Positions 26,447 to 35,458 of a DNA stretch of 43,384 nt are shown piece after piece (position 1 is the stretch's first letter; each line of letters starts with the position of its first letter). Origin of the DNA: a bacterium (GTDB lineage: Bacteria; Patescibacteriota; Microgenomatia; Levybacterales; UBA12049); contig JAJXYH010000020.1 of NCBI GenBank assembly GCA_021780675.1, forward strand, positions 1 to 43,384, in the 5' to 3' direction. A model generated the notes under the pieces. The model was not told the origin of the DNA, did no database searches, and was given only the letters and a program-made list of their open reading frames with translations. Made by a program: the position numbers and the translations under genes.

Positions 26447-28237
26447 GTGAATAAAAATTATCTTAAAACTTCAGCGTTAGCCTTTATTTTTTCCTTTTTT
26501 TGCCTTGTAGGACTAACTGTTTCGTGGTACTTTTTGAAAAAACCCATAAATTTTCCTTACCTTATAAATCACTTTACCCCAAAAGATATTGACTATCCAT
26601 TACTTTCTTTTGTGTTCTTCATGCTTTTAGCACTTATATCTTTTTTTACGGGAAGCTTGGATCTGGCTTCACAATTTGTAAATCAAAAACAAATTAGAAA
26701 TCCCTTTTTAAGGGGTATTTCTTTTACGGTCATTTTCTTAATACTCCCGTTTTATATTCTTTTTCATTTATATTTTACATTTGTAAAAGTGCTTATTTTT
26801 AAACGGCTCTTACAAAATATTTCCAAAAAACGCCTTTTTAAAAATATCCTTATCTTAGTTTTTACGTTTTTCATTTTAATCCCTGTTTGGTTTGTAAGTT
26901 ATTTAACTGTTTTCAACTTAACGGCCGGCGCGGTCTTAAGAATTTCAGGATACGCTCCCTATACGGAATATGTTGCCGGTACGGGATCTATGTACCCTAC
27001 TTTTCCTAAAGGAGACAAGCTTACGCCGATTGCCCAATTTAATGAAACTGTTGCCACTCCAAGCTTTATTTCATACCCAAGCGGAGTTGTAATCTTTGGC
27101 AAAAGATATTTTGGCAGGAATTTGCAGCGGGGAGACATTGTAAGTTTTACAAATCAAAAAACTATTGAAATTACCAAGAAGCAATATGGAGTTGCAGCAG
27201 GATTTGTAAAAAGAGTAATCGCTCTTTCGGGAGATACAATTCAATTAAGAGGCGGAATAGTTTATTTAAATGGCAAACCGCAGCGCGAACCTTATACCGC
27301 AAAACCTCAATCAACTTTTGGTGAAGACTTTTTGTCCGAATGTAAGCTTATTACAGTTCCTAAAGGAGCAGTATTTGTAATGGGAGACAATAGAAAAGGA
27401 AGTGGAGATTCAAGAGAAATCGGATTCATAAAATTAAGCGATATTGATCACGTTCTACCGATAGAAAATCAAAAAGGTGTCTGGGATAAAAATTGGAGAG
27501 ATACCTCAAAAGACTTTGACGCATCTTCAAAAATTACACTTAATGCAAGCGATTATCTTAAATTATTAAATGCAGAAAGGGCCAAAGTAGGAGTTAAACC
27601 ACTAAAATACGAGCCAAAATTAGAAGAGTCTGCAAAAATTAGAGCAGAAGCAATTTTAAAGTATGACGATTTTTCCTTTAATGCAACAATGTCCGGCATT
27701 ACAATGCAAAAAGCAGTTAGTGAAGCGGGCTATTCAAATATTACTTATGGAGAAATTCCGACTCAAGGATATTTTGAGGCATCCGAATTAATTGATAACC
27801 AATTCCAGTTTCCTAATACCAAACAGTTCTTACTAAATAAAGATTTTCAGGATTTTGGCGTTTCTGAGGTCGAAGGAGATATTAATAGTTGTCCTACCCA
27901 AATAATTGTTCAGCATTTTGCAGGATATGTTCCACCAAACTACCCTGCCGATCTAATTAAATCCTGGGAAGATGCCCTTTCATCTTTAAATAGTATTGCC
28001 AAAGGTTGGCAAGACTTAAAAAATTATCCCGATATCTACAATAAAGAAAAAGCAAATATCGATAGAATTAACGATATTATAACTCAAAGACAATCAGTGA
28101 TTTCGGAAATTTTGGACAAAATGCATAAAAATCTCTGGTTAACCGACGCCGAAAACACTTATACAAAGACAACCGACAAAGCACTAGTACAAGAAGAATC
28201 AACACTCGCCCAAAAAATTAATAATTCGATTAAATAA
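26447..28237 (+). CDS. Signal peptidase I fused to C-terminal CAP/SCP-like domain
   Basis: VAGTGSMYPTF (Ser box), GFVKRVIALSGDTIQLRGGIVYLNGK (Lys box), VFVMGDNRKGSGDSREIG; then LLNAERAKVGVKPLKYEPKLEESAKIRAEAIL...SEAGY... Confidence 0.85.
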   Translation: MNKNYLKTSALAFIFSFFCLVGLTVSWYFLKKPINFPYLINHFTPKDIDYPLLSFVFFMLLALISFFTGSLDLASQFVNQKQIRNPFLRGISFTVIFLILPFYILFHLYFTFVKVLIFKRLLQNISKKRLFKNILILVFTFFILIPVWFVSYLTVFNLTAGAVLRISGYAPYTEYVAGTGSMYPTFPKGDKLTPIAQFNETVATPSFISYPSGVVIFGKRYFGRNLQRGDIVSFTNQKTIEITKKQYGVAAGFVKRVIALSGDTIQLRGGIVYLNGKPQREPYTAKPQSTFGEDFLSECKLITVPKGAVFVMGDNRKGSGDSREIGFIKLSDIDHVLPIENQKGVWDKNWRDTSKDFDASSKITLNASDYLKLLNAERAKVGVKPLKYEPKLEESAKIRAEAILKYDDFSFNATMSGITMQKAVSEAGYSNITYGEIPTQGYFEASELIDNQFQFPNTKQFLLNKDFQDFGVSEVEGDINSCPTQIIVQHFAGYVPPNYPADLIKSWEDALSSLNSIAKGWQDLKNYPDIYNKEKANIDRINDIITQRQSVISEILDKMHKNLWLTDAENTYTKTTDKALVQEESTLAQKINNSIK

Positions 28238-28252
28238 GTGTAACTAAAAGCA

Positions 28253-28281
28253 TTGACAAATTTACGTTTAAAAAGTAAGCT
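28253..28281 (+). promoter_or_regulatory. Candidate promoter of the SUF operon
   Basis: TTGACA - 17 nt - TAAGCT. Confidence 0.4.
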
Positions 28282-28294
28282 TTAGTCTACGACA

Positions 28295-28534
28295 ATGGCT
28301 GGTAAAAAACCCTACGTTTTAAAAAAAGATGCCCTAATTAGCGAAATCGTTAGAGATTGTCCAAAGGCGGTTGAATTATTAGCCGAATACGGGCTTTTGT
28401 GCGTCAGCTGTTTTTTAAACCAATATGATACGCTTGAAACCGGAACTAAACTGCACCACATGGGCAAGGAAGAAATGGATAAAATGATTGATGAAATTAA
28501 CCAGGAACTAAAAAAGAAAGAAAACTTAAACTAA
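28295..28534 (+). CDS. DUF1858 (hybrid-cluster-associated redox disulfide) domain protein
   Basis: LISEIVRDCPKAVELLAEYGLLCVSCFLNQYDTLETGTKLHHM with CxxC. Confidence 0.85.
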   Translation: MAGKKPYVLKKDALISEIVRDCPKAVELLAEYGLLCVSCFLNQYDTLETGTKLHHMGKEEMDKMIDEINQELKKKENLN

Positions 28535-29274
28535 TGAAATCTTTGGAAATAAAAAATCTGCATGCACAAACAACCGACGGGAAAGAAATTCTTAAGGGTG
28601 TTTCCTTAAAAATTAAACAGGGAGAAATCCATACTATAATGGGGCCTAACGGAGGCGGAAAATCAACTCTTGCTCTGGTTTTAATGGGACATCCAGGATA
28701 TGTTATTACTCAGGGTAAAATATTTCTAAACGGAAAAGATATAACCAAATTAACTCCCGATAAGCGGGCAAAATTAGGACTTTTCTTGGGATTCCAATAT
28801 CCTGTTGAGGTACCGGGAGTTAATTTTGCAAACTTTTTAAGAATGGCAGTAAATGAAGAAAAGCAAAAAAAGGACCAACTATCTCCCATTGCATTTAGAA
28901 ACTTACTTTTAGAAAAAGCCAAGAAACTTTCCGTATCGGATGAAATAGTTAAACGGATGCTTAACGAAGGATTCTCAGGCGGAGAGAAAAAAAAGGCAGA
29001 AATTTTACAACTTGCTCTTCTTAAACCAAACTTTGCGATTTTAGACGAACCGGACTCGGGGCTGGATGTTGATGCGCTTAAATACATTGCCAAAACAATC
29101 AATGCCCTGGATTTTCCCTTAGGACTACTATTGATTACTCATTATCAAAGAATTTTAAAATATATAAAACCTGATTTTGTACATATATTACTTAAGGGAA
29201 AAATTGTTAAATCGGGAAAAGCAATCTTAGCGGCTCAGATTGAAAAAGATGGCTACGAAAATTTCAATTCATGA
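28534..29274 (+). CDS. sufC: Fe-S cluster assembly ATPase SufC
   Basis: MGPNGGGKSTLALVLMGHPGY...GFSGGEKKKAEILQLALLKPNFAILDEPDSGLDVDALK. Confidence 0.96.
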   Translation: MKSLEIKNLHAQTTDGKEILKGVSLKIKQGEIHTIMGPNGGGKSTLALVLMGHPGYVITQGKIFLNGKDITKLTPDKRAKLGLFLGFQYPVEVPGVNFANFLRMAVNEEKQKKDQLSPIAFRNLLLEKAKKLSVSDEIVKRMLNEGFSGGEKKKAEILQLALLKPNFAILDEPDSGLDVDALKYIAKTINALDFPLGLLLITHYQRILKYIKPDFVHILLKGKIVKSGKAILAAQIEKDGYENFNS

Positions 29275-30668
29275 AAAAACCGGTAAATATTAAAAATGCT
29301 TACGAATATGGTTTTCATAAACCAGATGAACCCTCTTTTAAAGTTCCTGTGGGCATAAATAAAAAAATCGTTGAGATGATCTCCGATTACAAACAGGAAC
29401 CCGAATGGATGAAAGAAAAAAGACTTAAAGCATACGATGTTTTTAAACAAAAACCCCTGCCTTTATGGGGAGCCGATCTTACCAAATTAAATTTAAATAA
29501 GCTTTGCTATTACAATAACCCATCTCAAAATAAATACAAATCTTGGGCGAAGGTCCCAAAAAATATTAAAGATACCTACGATGCAATCGGAGTTCCGGAG
29601 GCCGAAAAAAGATTTTTAGCAGGGGTTGGCGCGCAATATGATTCGGAAGTTGTTTATCACCACCTAAAAGAACAATGGGAATCATTGGGAGTTATATTTA
29701 CAGATACTGATACTGCGATTAAGGAATATCCCGAAATTATCAAAAAATATTTTGGCACAATTATTCCGGCAACAGATAATAAATTTGCAGCCCTTAATAC
29801 CGCTGTTTGGAGCGGAGGAAGTTTTGTTTACGTTCCAAAAGGAGTACATGTAACTATTCCCCTTCAAGCTTATTTTAGAATAAATGCAAAAGCAGTCGGC
29901 CAATTTGAAAGAACATTAATAATTGCCGAAGAAGGAAGTTATGTGCATTATGTTGAAGGCTGCTCTGCCCCAATTTATACAACCGACTCGCTGCATGCTG
30001 CCGTTGTTGAAGTCATCGTTAAACCCGGTGCAAGGGTAAGATATACAACAATTCAGAATTGGAGCGGAGACGTTTATAACCTGGTTACAAAAAGAATGAT
30101 GATCTACGAAAACGGCGTGGGCGAATGGATAGACGGCAACTTGGGAGCAAAAGTAACTATGAAATATCCTTCGCTTTTTCTGGTGGGTAAAGGCGCAAGA
30201 GGTGAGGTATTATCTTTAGCATATGCTGCTGATGGACAGCATCAGGATACAGGCGGAAAAGCAATTCACTTAGCACCCGAGACGACTAGCACGATTACTT
30301 CAAAGTCAGTAAGTGTTGGTAATGGACGAGCAAGTTATAGGGGGCAAGTAAAAATAATAAAGGGAGCAAAAAAAAGTAAATCTTTTGTAAGATGTGATGC
30401 TCTACTTATTGATAAAACCTCAAGATCGGATACATACCCAACAAACGAGGTCGCCGAAGAAGATGTAAATTTGGGACACGAAGCATCGGTTAGTAAAGTC
30501 GGCGAACAACAATTATTTTATTTAATGAGTAGGGGCTTATCCGAAGCGCTGGCTACTTCCTTAATAATAAACGGGTTTATCGAACCAATCGTAAGAGAAC
30601 TTCCGCTTGAATATGCGGTTGAATTAAACCGTTTGATAAATTTATCAATGGAAGGAGCAGTCGGCTAA
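29271..30668 (+). CDS. sufB: Fe-S cluster assembly protein SufB
   Basis: SGGSFVYVPKGVHVTIPLQAYFRIN..., VHYVEGCSAP, RSDTYPTNEVAEEDVNLGHEASVSKV. Confidence 0.96.
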   Translation: MKKPVNIKNAYEYGFHKPDEPSFKVPVGINKKIVEMISDYKQEPEWMKEKRLKAYDVFKQKPLPLWGADLTKLNLNKLCYYNNPSQNKYKSWAKVPKNIKDTYDAIGVPEAEKRFLAGVGAQYDSEVVYHHLKEQWESLGVIFTDTDTAIKEYPEIIKKYFGTIIPATDNKFAALNTAVWSGGSFVYVPKGVHVTIPLQAYFRINAKAVGQFERTLIIAEEGSYVHYVEGCSAPIYTTDSLHAAVVEVIVKPGARVRYTTIQNWSGDVYNLVTKRMMIYENGVGEWIDGNLGAKVTMKYPSLFLVGKGARGEVLSLAYAADGQHQDTGGKAIHLAPETTSTITSKSVSVGNGRASYRGQVKIIKGAKKSKSFVRCDALLIDKTSRSDTYPTNEVAEEDVNLGHEASVSKVGEQQLFYLMSRGLSEALATSLIINGFIEPIVRELPLEYAVELNRLINLSMEGAVG

Positions 30669-30694
30669 GGTTTGATCACTTGCGAAAACCGAAA

Positions 30695-30719
30695 GTTCTT
30701 AAGCCATCAGGCTAAGAAC
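30695..30719 (+). promoter_or_regulatory. Intra-operon hairpin between sufB and sufD
   Basis: GTTCTTaAGCC-atca-GGCTAAGAAC, flanked by CACTT/AAGTG. Confidence 0.5.
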
Positions 30720-30737
30720 AAGTGAAAATCATTTACT

Positions 30738-31307
30738 ATGGTTAAAAAAATAATTGTAAAAAATGCTGAGGAATTTTTTTTGCCGCTTATTTGGACAGGC
30801 GAGGAAAATGAAATTAAATACGATATCGACCTTAATAAGGAAGGGTCAAGCATAAAACTTCTTATGTTAATTATCGGCAGTAATAACAATTGGGCTGATG
30901 TAGATATAAAAATTACCCACAAAAAACCCAATACCAAAAGCTCTGTTATTGTAAGAGGTGTTTTAAATGACGCGTCAAGAATAAATTTTAACGGCTTAGT
31001 TAAAATTGATAAAGGCTCTGCTCTTTCCAATGCCTGGCTGGCAGCGCATTTACTGCTAACTTCCGATATGGCAAAAGGACGAGCTGTACCAAGTCTTGAG
31101 ATTTTAGAAAATGATGTAAAAGCAGGACATGCAACAACGGTTGGGAAAATTGATGAATCGGAAATTTTTTACTTAATGTCACGGGGTATAAAAGAAAAAC
31201 AGGCCAAGCAAATTATTGTCCAAGGGTTTTTACAAGGGCTACTTAATGACTTTCCGCAGTCTAAAGAAAAACAATCTGCCTTAAAACAAATAAAATATGC
31301 TATATAA
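30738..31307 (+). CDS. Truncated/mini SufD
   Basis: 189 aa; C-terminal SufD pattern GRAVPSLEILENDVKAGHATTVGKIDESEIFYLMSRGIKEKQAKQIIVQGF. Confidence 0.85.
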   Translation: MVKKIIVKNAEEFFLPLIWTGEENEIKYDIDLNKEGSSIKLLMLIIGSNNNWADVDIKITHKKPNTKSSVIVRGVLNDASRINFNGLVKIDKGSALSNAWLAAHLLLTSDMAKGRAVPSLEILENDVKAGHATTVGKIDESEIFYLMSRGIKEKQAKQIIVQGFLQGLLNDFPQSKEKQSALKQIKYAI

Positions 31308-32517
31308 AAAGGATTTCCCAATATTTAAAAATAATAAACAAATGGTATATCTTGATAGCGCGGCGACCAGTCAAAAACCTCAAGTTGTCGTTGATGCCGT
31401 AAATGATTTTTATACTAAAAATAACAGCAATATTCACCGTGGGCTTTACGATTTGGCCCAAAGAGCCGAAGATCTTTATGAAGGAACTCGTAAAAAAGTT
31501 GCCGAATTTATTAATGCAGATAGTAAAAATGAAATTATCTTTACCGGAAATACTACCGAAAGTATTAATTTGGTAACACTTAGGTATTTTGAAAAGGTTT
31601 TAAAAAAGGGGGATATTGTCGTAATATCCGAGATGGAACATCATTCCAATATTGTTCCATGGTTAAGATTAAAAGAAAAACTGGATATAAAAATTTATTA
31701 CATTCCAGTCACCAAAGATTTTTTATTGGACTTTGATAAATTATTAAAAGCTGGTCTTGATTTTAAAAAAGTTAAATTAATATCTTTAACTCATGCATCG
31801 AACGTACTGGGAACTATTAATCCTCTTGAAGAGATTATTCCAAAACTCAAAAGTAAATTTCCGAACGCAAAAGTTTTAATTGATGCTGCGCAATCAATTC
31901 CACATATAAAAGTAGACGTAGTCAATCTGCAATGTGACTTTTTGGCATTCTCCTCACATAAAATGTTCGGCCCATCGGGCTTGGGAGTTTTATGGGCAAA
32001 AACAAAGTTATTAAATGATATGGATCCTTTATTTTTAGGAGGGCATATGATAGAAACTGTTACAAAACAAAAGGCAACTTTTGCCTCTTCTCCACAAAAA
32101 TTTGAGGCCGGAACAGGTAAATTAGAGGCTGTAGTTGGCCTCGGAGCAGCCATAGACTATATAAATAGCCTGAATATTAAAAATGTTCAAAAATATGAGG
32201 ATAAGCTTACCAAATATGCATTATCAAAATTACCGAAAATAAAAAATGTCCAATTTTATGGATCCTTATCCCCCAAATACCGTTTACCGGTATTTTCTTT
32301 TAATATTGGCTCTGTTCATCCACACGATGCTTCCGAAATTTTAAATAGAAAACAAATTAGTGTCAGAGCAGGTCACCATTGCAATCAAGTTTTAATGGAA
32401 ATATTAAATAGTCCCTCAGGAACTATTAGGGCTTCCCTGTCTATTTATAATACTATCGATGATATCGATAAATTAATAGAAGGAATAAATATGGTTAAAA
32501 AAATATTTAAAAATTAA
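31297..32517 (+). CDS. sufS: Cysteine desulfurase SufS
   Basis: YLDSAATSQKPQVV, FTGNTTESINLV, DAAQSIPH, FSSHKMFGPSGLGVLW, VRAGHHCNQ active-site Cys. Confidence 0.95.
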   Translation: MLYKKDFPIFKNNKQMVYLDSAATSQKPQVVVDAVNDFYTKNNSNIHRGLYDLAQRAEDLYEGTRKKVAEFINADSKNEIIFTGNTTESINLVTLRYFEKVLKKGDIVVISEMEHHSNIVPWLRLKEKLDIKIYYIPVTKDFLLDFDKLLKAGLDFKKVKLISLTHASNVLGTINPLEEIIPKLKSKFPNAKVLIDAAQSIPHIKVDVVNLQCDFLAFSSHKMFGPSGLGVLWAKTKLLNDMDPLFLGGHMIETVTKQKATFASSPQKFEAGTGKLEAVVGLGAAIDYINSLNIKNVQKYEDKLTKYALSKLPKIKNVQFYGSLSPKYRLPVFSFNIGSVHPHDASEILNRKQISVRAGHHCNQVLMEILNSPSGTIRASLSIYNTIDDIDKLIEGINMVKKIFKN

Positions 32518-32520
32518 ATT

Positions 32521-32880
32521 ATGGAAGATCCGCTTTATAGAGAAATTATTTTAGAACATTGGCAAAATCCACAAAATTATGGAACGATTAAGAGTCCTGA
32601 CTTTAAAATTGAAGGAAGCAATCCAACTTGCGGCGACAAAATAACAATTACCGTAAAAATAGGCGCGGGAAAAATAAGTGATATAAAATTTACTTCTGAA
32701 GGTTGCGCAATTTCAAAAGCATCTGCTTCACTTCTTACCGAAAAAGTTAAGGGCATGAAACTTAAAGATGTAAGGAAGCTAACAGAAATTTCCGCTTTAA
32801 AAGCATTACCAATTGAAATTACGCCGGCACGCCATAACTGCGCATTACTTATGTTTAGAACTATTAAAGAAAAATTATAA
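32521..32880 (+). CDS. sufU: Fe-S scaffold SufU/IscU-like
   Basis: HWQNPQNYG..., NPTCGD, SEGCAISKAS, RHNCALLMF. Confidence 0.93.
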   Translation: MEDPLYREIILEHWQNPQNYGTIKSPDFKIEGSNPTCGDKITITVKIGAGKISDIKFTSEGCAISKASASLLTEKVKGMKLKDVRKLTEISALKALPIEITPARHNCALLMFRTIKEKL

Positions 32881-32881
32881 C

Positions 32882-34645
32882 TCAGGGAGTTAGATTAATC
32901 TGCTGATTATTAATAATCCATTGATAAATTTGAATTAACTGAGAATTTTGAGGCTGTATTTTTATGGCTTTTGATATCTCCTTTAACGCCCTGTTCTTAT
33001 TTCCTAATTTATAAAGAGTGATTGAATGCATTAGCAAAAGTTTAGGATTATTAGGGAATTTATTCAAAGATACTTCTAAAAATTTATCCGTTTTTAATAA
33101 GTTAAAGTTCTCTTTAAATAATCTAAGTTCTGCTAAATTAATATAAGAATTGGGATCACCCCCTGTGTTAATTGCTTTTTGATAATAATTATCTGCTAAT
33201 TTATATAATGATTGGCTATTATTTTTAGCTCCTTCCTGCTCATATAAAAATCCTAAATTATGCCATGCCATATTATTACCAGGATCAATTTGAATTGCTT
33301 TTTCAAAATGAATTTTTGCTTCATTTAAATTACCTCTACTTTGAAATTGTAATCCCAAGCTATTTTGCAGTACAAAATTATCAGGTTGAAAAGCCAAATC
33401 ATGACTTGCAAGCGCATATTCGTTTCTGTAATCAAATGTTCTTAAAAATGACCTCAGAGAAAGCGCTAATAAAATAAAAACGGTAGCTAATAATAAAATC
33501 TGAAAATATTTTTTCTTAAACCTTATCTTTTCAAAAATAATCAATATTATCCCAACTAATCCAATCATTGGAAAATAAAACCAGCGATCAGCTACGGTTG
33601 CATCCAAAGGTTGAATTTGTAAATGCAACAGTAAGCCCAGGATTAACCAAACTGAAAAAAATGTAAGTTTTTTTCTAATTTCTATAGTTTTAAAAATTAA
33701 AAATAATGATGCAATAAATAAAGCAACGCTTAAGCAAATTATAAGTGGAAAATAAAAGGTATAAAAAGTTATTGAACCTACTACCCAGTTTTGAACAGCG
33801 ATTAAGTCTTTTGGAAAGAAAAAAGTCTTAAAGTAAAATTCCAGAATTGCCGGAATTTGCAAAAGTCTTTGATCAAGTTTGAGCCTTGTAATTGTTGCAA
33901 AAGGATTGACTGTTAAACTAATCCCGGCAATGAAATATTTGAGAAATAAATAAAATATACCGGTGAAAAACGATATTACAATAGATAATCTCAAATATTT
34001 TTTCTCGTATAAATATTGATACAATAGTAACACCGCAAAAAATAAAACTCCTGTTTCTTTAGAAAGTATGGACATAAAAAGCAAAATAAAAGTACTTAAC
34101 AAATTGAAACGGTTAAATGGCTTATGAATAAAAATTAATAATGCCAAAAGTCCGAAAAACATAAATAAGACATCTTGCAAGCTAGATATATAAAGTACTG
34201 CTTCACTATTTAACGGGTGAACAAGAAATAACATAGAAGCAAAAAATGACAAGTTTTTAGAAAACCACTTACATAATAATTTATATAACAGCCAGGCGTT
34301 AAGGATAAAAAGAATTAATTGTACTAAGTGAAACGGAAATGCTATTGGACCAAAAGTACTATAAATAATAGTATAAACTAAAGTCATTACAGGTTTGTAA
34401 TAATTTCCGCGAAGCGTAGACGCACCATCGCTAAAAGTGCTTCCTGTAAAAAGCGTTGGAATATTAGAGATTGAATGGACAGCGGAATTTCCTAATATTT
34501 GATTAACATCATCTAACACAAAACCGTTTAAAAAACTATTTGCATATACTAAAAACCCAATTATAAAAAGAGTTAATAACGCATTTTTTTTAAACTTTTC
34601 TAAAAACAGAAGAATCTTTGTATTAACTTTTTGGATTAAATCCAT
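32882..34645 (-). CDS. Multi-pass membrane protein with C-terminal TPR repeats (TMTC/PMT-like)
   Basis: NGFVLDDVNQILGNSAV, FLVHPLNSEAVLYISSLQDVLF, LSKETGVLFFAVLL; TPRs at C-terminus. Confidence 0.82.
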   Translation of the reverse strand: MDLIQKVNTKILLFLEKFKKNALLTLFIIGFLVYANSFLNGFVLDDVNQILGNSAVHSISNIPTLFTGSTFSDGASTLRGNYYKPVMTLVYTIIYSTFGPIAFPFHLVQLILFILNAWLLYKLLCKWFSKNLSFFASMLFLVHPLNSEAVLYISSLQDVLFMFFGLLALLIFIHKPFNRFNLLSTFILLFMSILSKETGVLFFAVLLLYQYLYEKKYLRLSIVISFFTGIFYLFLKYFIAGISLTVNPFATITRLKLDQRLLQIPAILEFYFKTFFFPKDLIAVQNWVVGSITFYTFYFPLIICLSVALFIASLFLIFKTIEIRKKLTFFSVWLILGLLLHLQIQPLDATVADRWFYFPMIGLVGIILIIFEKIRFKKKYFQILLLATVFILLALSLRSFLRTFDYRNEYALASHDLAFQPDNFVLQNSLGLQFQSRGNLNEAKIHFEKAIQIDPGNNMAWHNLGFLYEQEGAKNNSQSLYKLADNYYQKAINTGGDPNSYINLAELRLFKENFNLLKTDKFLEVSLNKFPNNPKLLLMHSITLYKLGNKNRALKEISKAIKIQPQNSQLIQIYQWIINNQQINLTP

Positions 34646-34650
34646 ATTAT

Positions 34651-34851
34651 TTAAACCCAGGCTTTGGCAGCTTGCTTTGCCTTTGAAGATGAGATTAACT
34701 CGACAATTATTCCCATTTGTACTAATACAGAGTCTCCAATTTTAGGCTTAATATCGGCAATAAAGGCTTGTCTTGCCTCCCCACCGGGATATTTTACAAT
34801 TGCTCTGCGGTCATTGATTTCAATGACCTTACCTGGCGCTGCTATACACAT
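34651..34851 (-). CDS. hypC: Hydrogenase maturation factor HypC/HybG/HupF
   Basis: MCIAAPGKVIEINDRRAIVKYPGGEARQAFIADIKPKIGDSVLVQMGIIVELIS; TGGTAAAAT 6 nt before ATG. Confidence 0.93.
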   Translation of the reverse strand: MCIAAPGKVIEINDRRAIVKYPGGEARQAFIADIKPKIGDSVLVQMGIIVELISSSKAKQAAKAWV

Positions 34852-34903
34852 AAATCTATTTTACCATTTTTTTTATCATAATTTTTTGTTATGATTAATT
34901 AAT

Positions 34904-35407
34904 ATGGATTCCGTTAATAATACTCCAAAAAAGAAATTAGCAATAGGATGGTTTTCTTTTACATGCTGTGAAGATTCTACCATTCTTCTAACTGAACTTC
35001 TAAATCAAAACTTAGATGCATGGAAAAAATTAGTAGACTTTAAATACATCAGACAATTAAAAACGAAAAATGACATGTCAAATCTTGATGTTGCGTTTAT
35101 CGAAGGTGCTGCTTCTTCTAAGAAGCAGGAGAATGAAATGCAAAGTATAAGAGCTAACGCAAAATATGTTATTGCAATTGGTTCTTGTGCTGTAACTGGA
35201 CTTCCGTCTGCAACCAGAAACCAGTTTGTAGACATAGAATTAAACGAAAAAATCCAATGGTACATAAAAACCTTTAGCTACGGACAAAAGGTTAAAAAAC
35301 TTGATGAAGTTGTTAAAGTAGATGATTATGTAGCAGGATGCCCAATGAACGTAGATTTATTTAAACAAACCCTGGACAAATACCTTAAGGTTTTTGGAAT
35401 AATCTAA
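34904..35407 (+). CDS. [NiFe] hydrogenase small subunit (NuoB-like 20 kDa fold)
   Basis: WFSFTCCEDST, AIGSCAVTGLPS, VAGCPMN. Confidence 0.85.
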   Translation: MDSVNNTPKKKLAIGWFSFTCCEDSTILLTELLNQNLDAWKKLVDFKYIRQLKTKNDMSNLDVAFIEGAASSKKQENEMQSIRANAKYVIAIGSCAVTGLPSATRNQFVDIELNEKIQWYIKTFSYGQKVKKLDEVVKVDDYVAGCPMNVDLFKQTLDKYLKVFGII

Positions 35408-35458
35408 TCCCGCAGGACTGGGTTGCACATTGTTTTAAAAATTAATAAAGGAGTTTAT

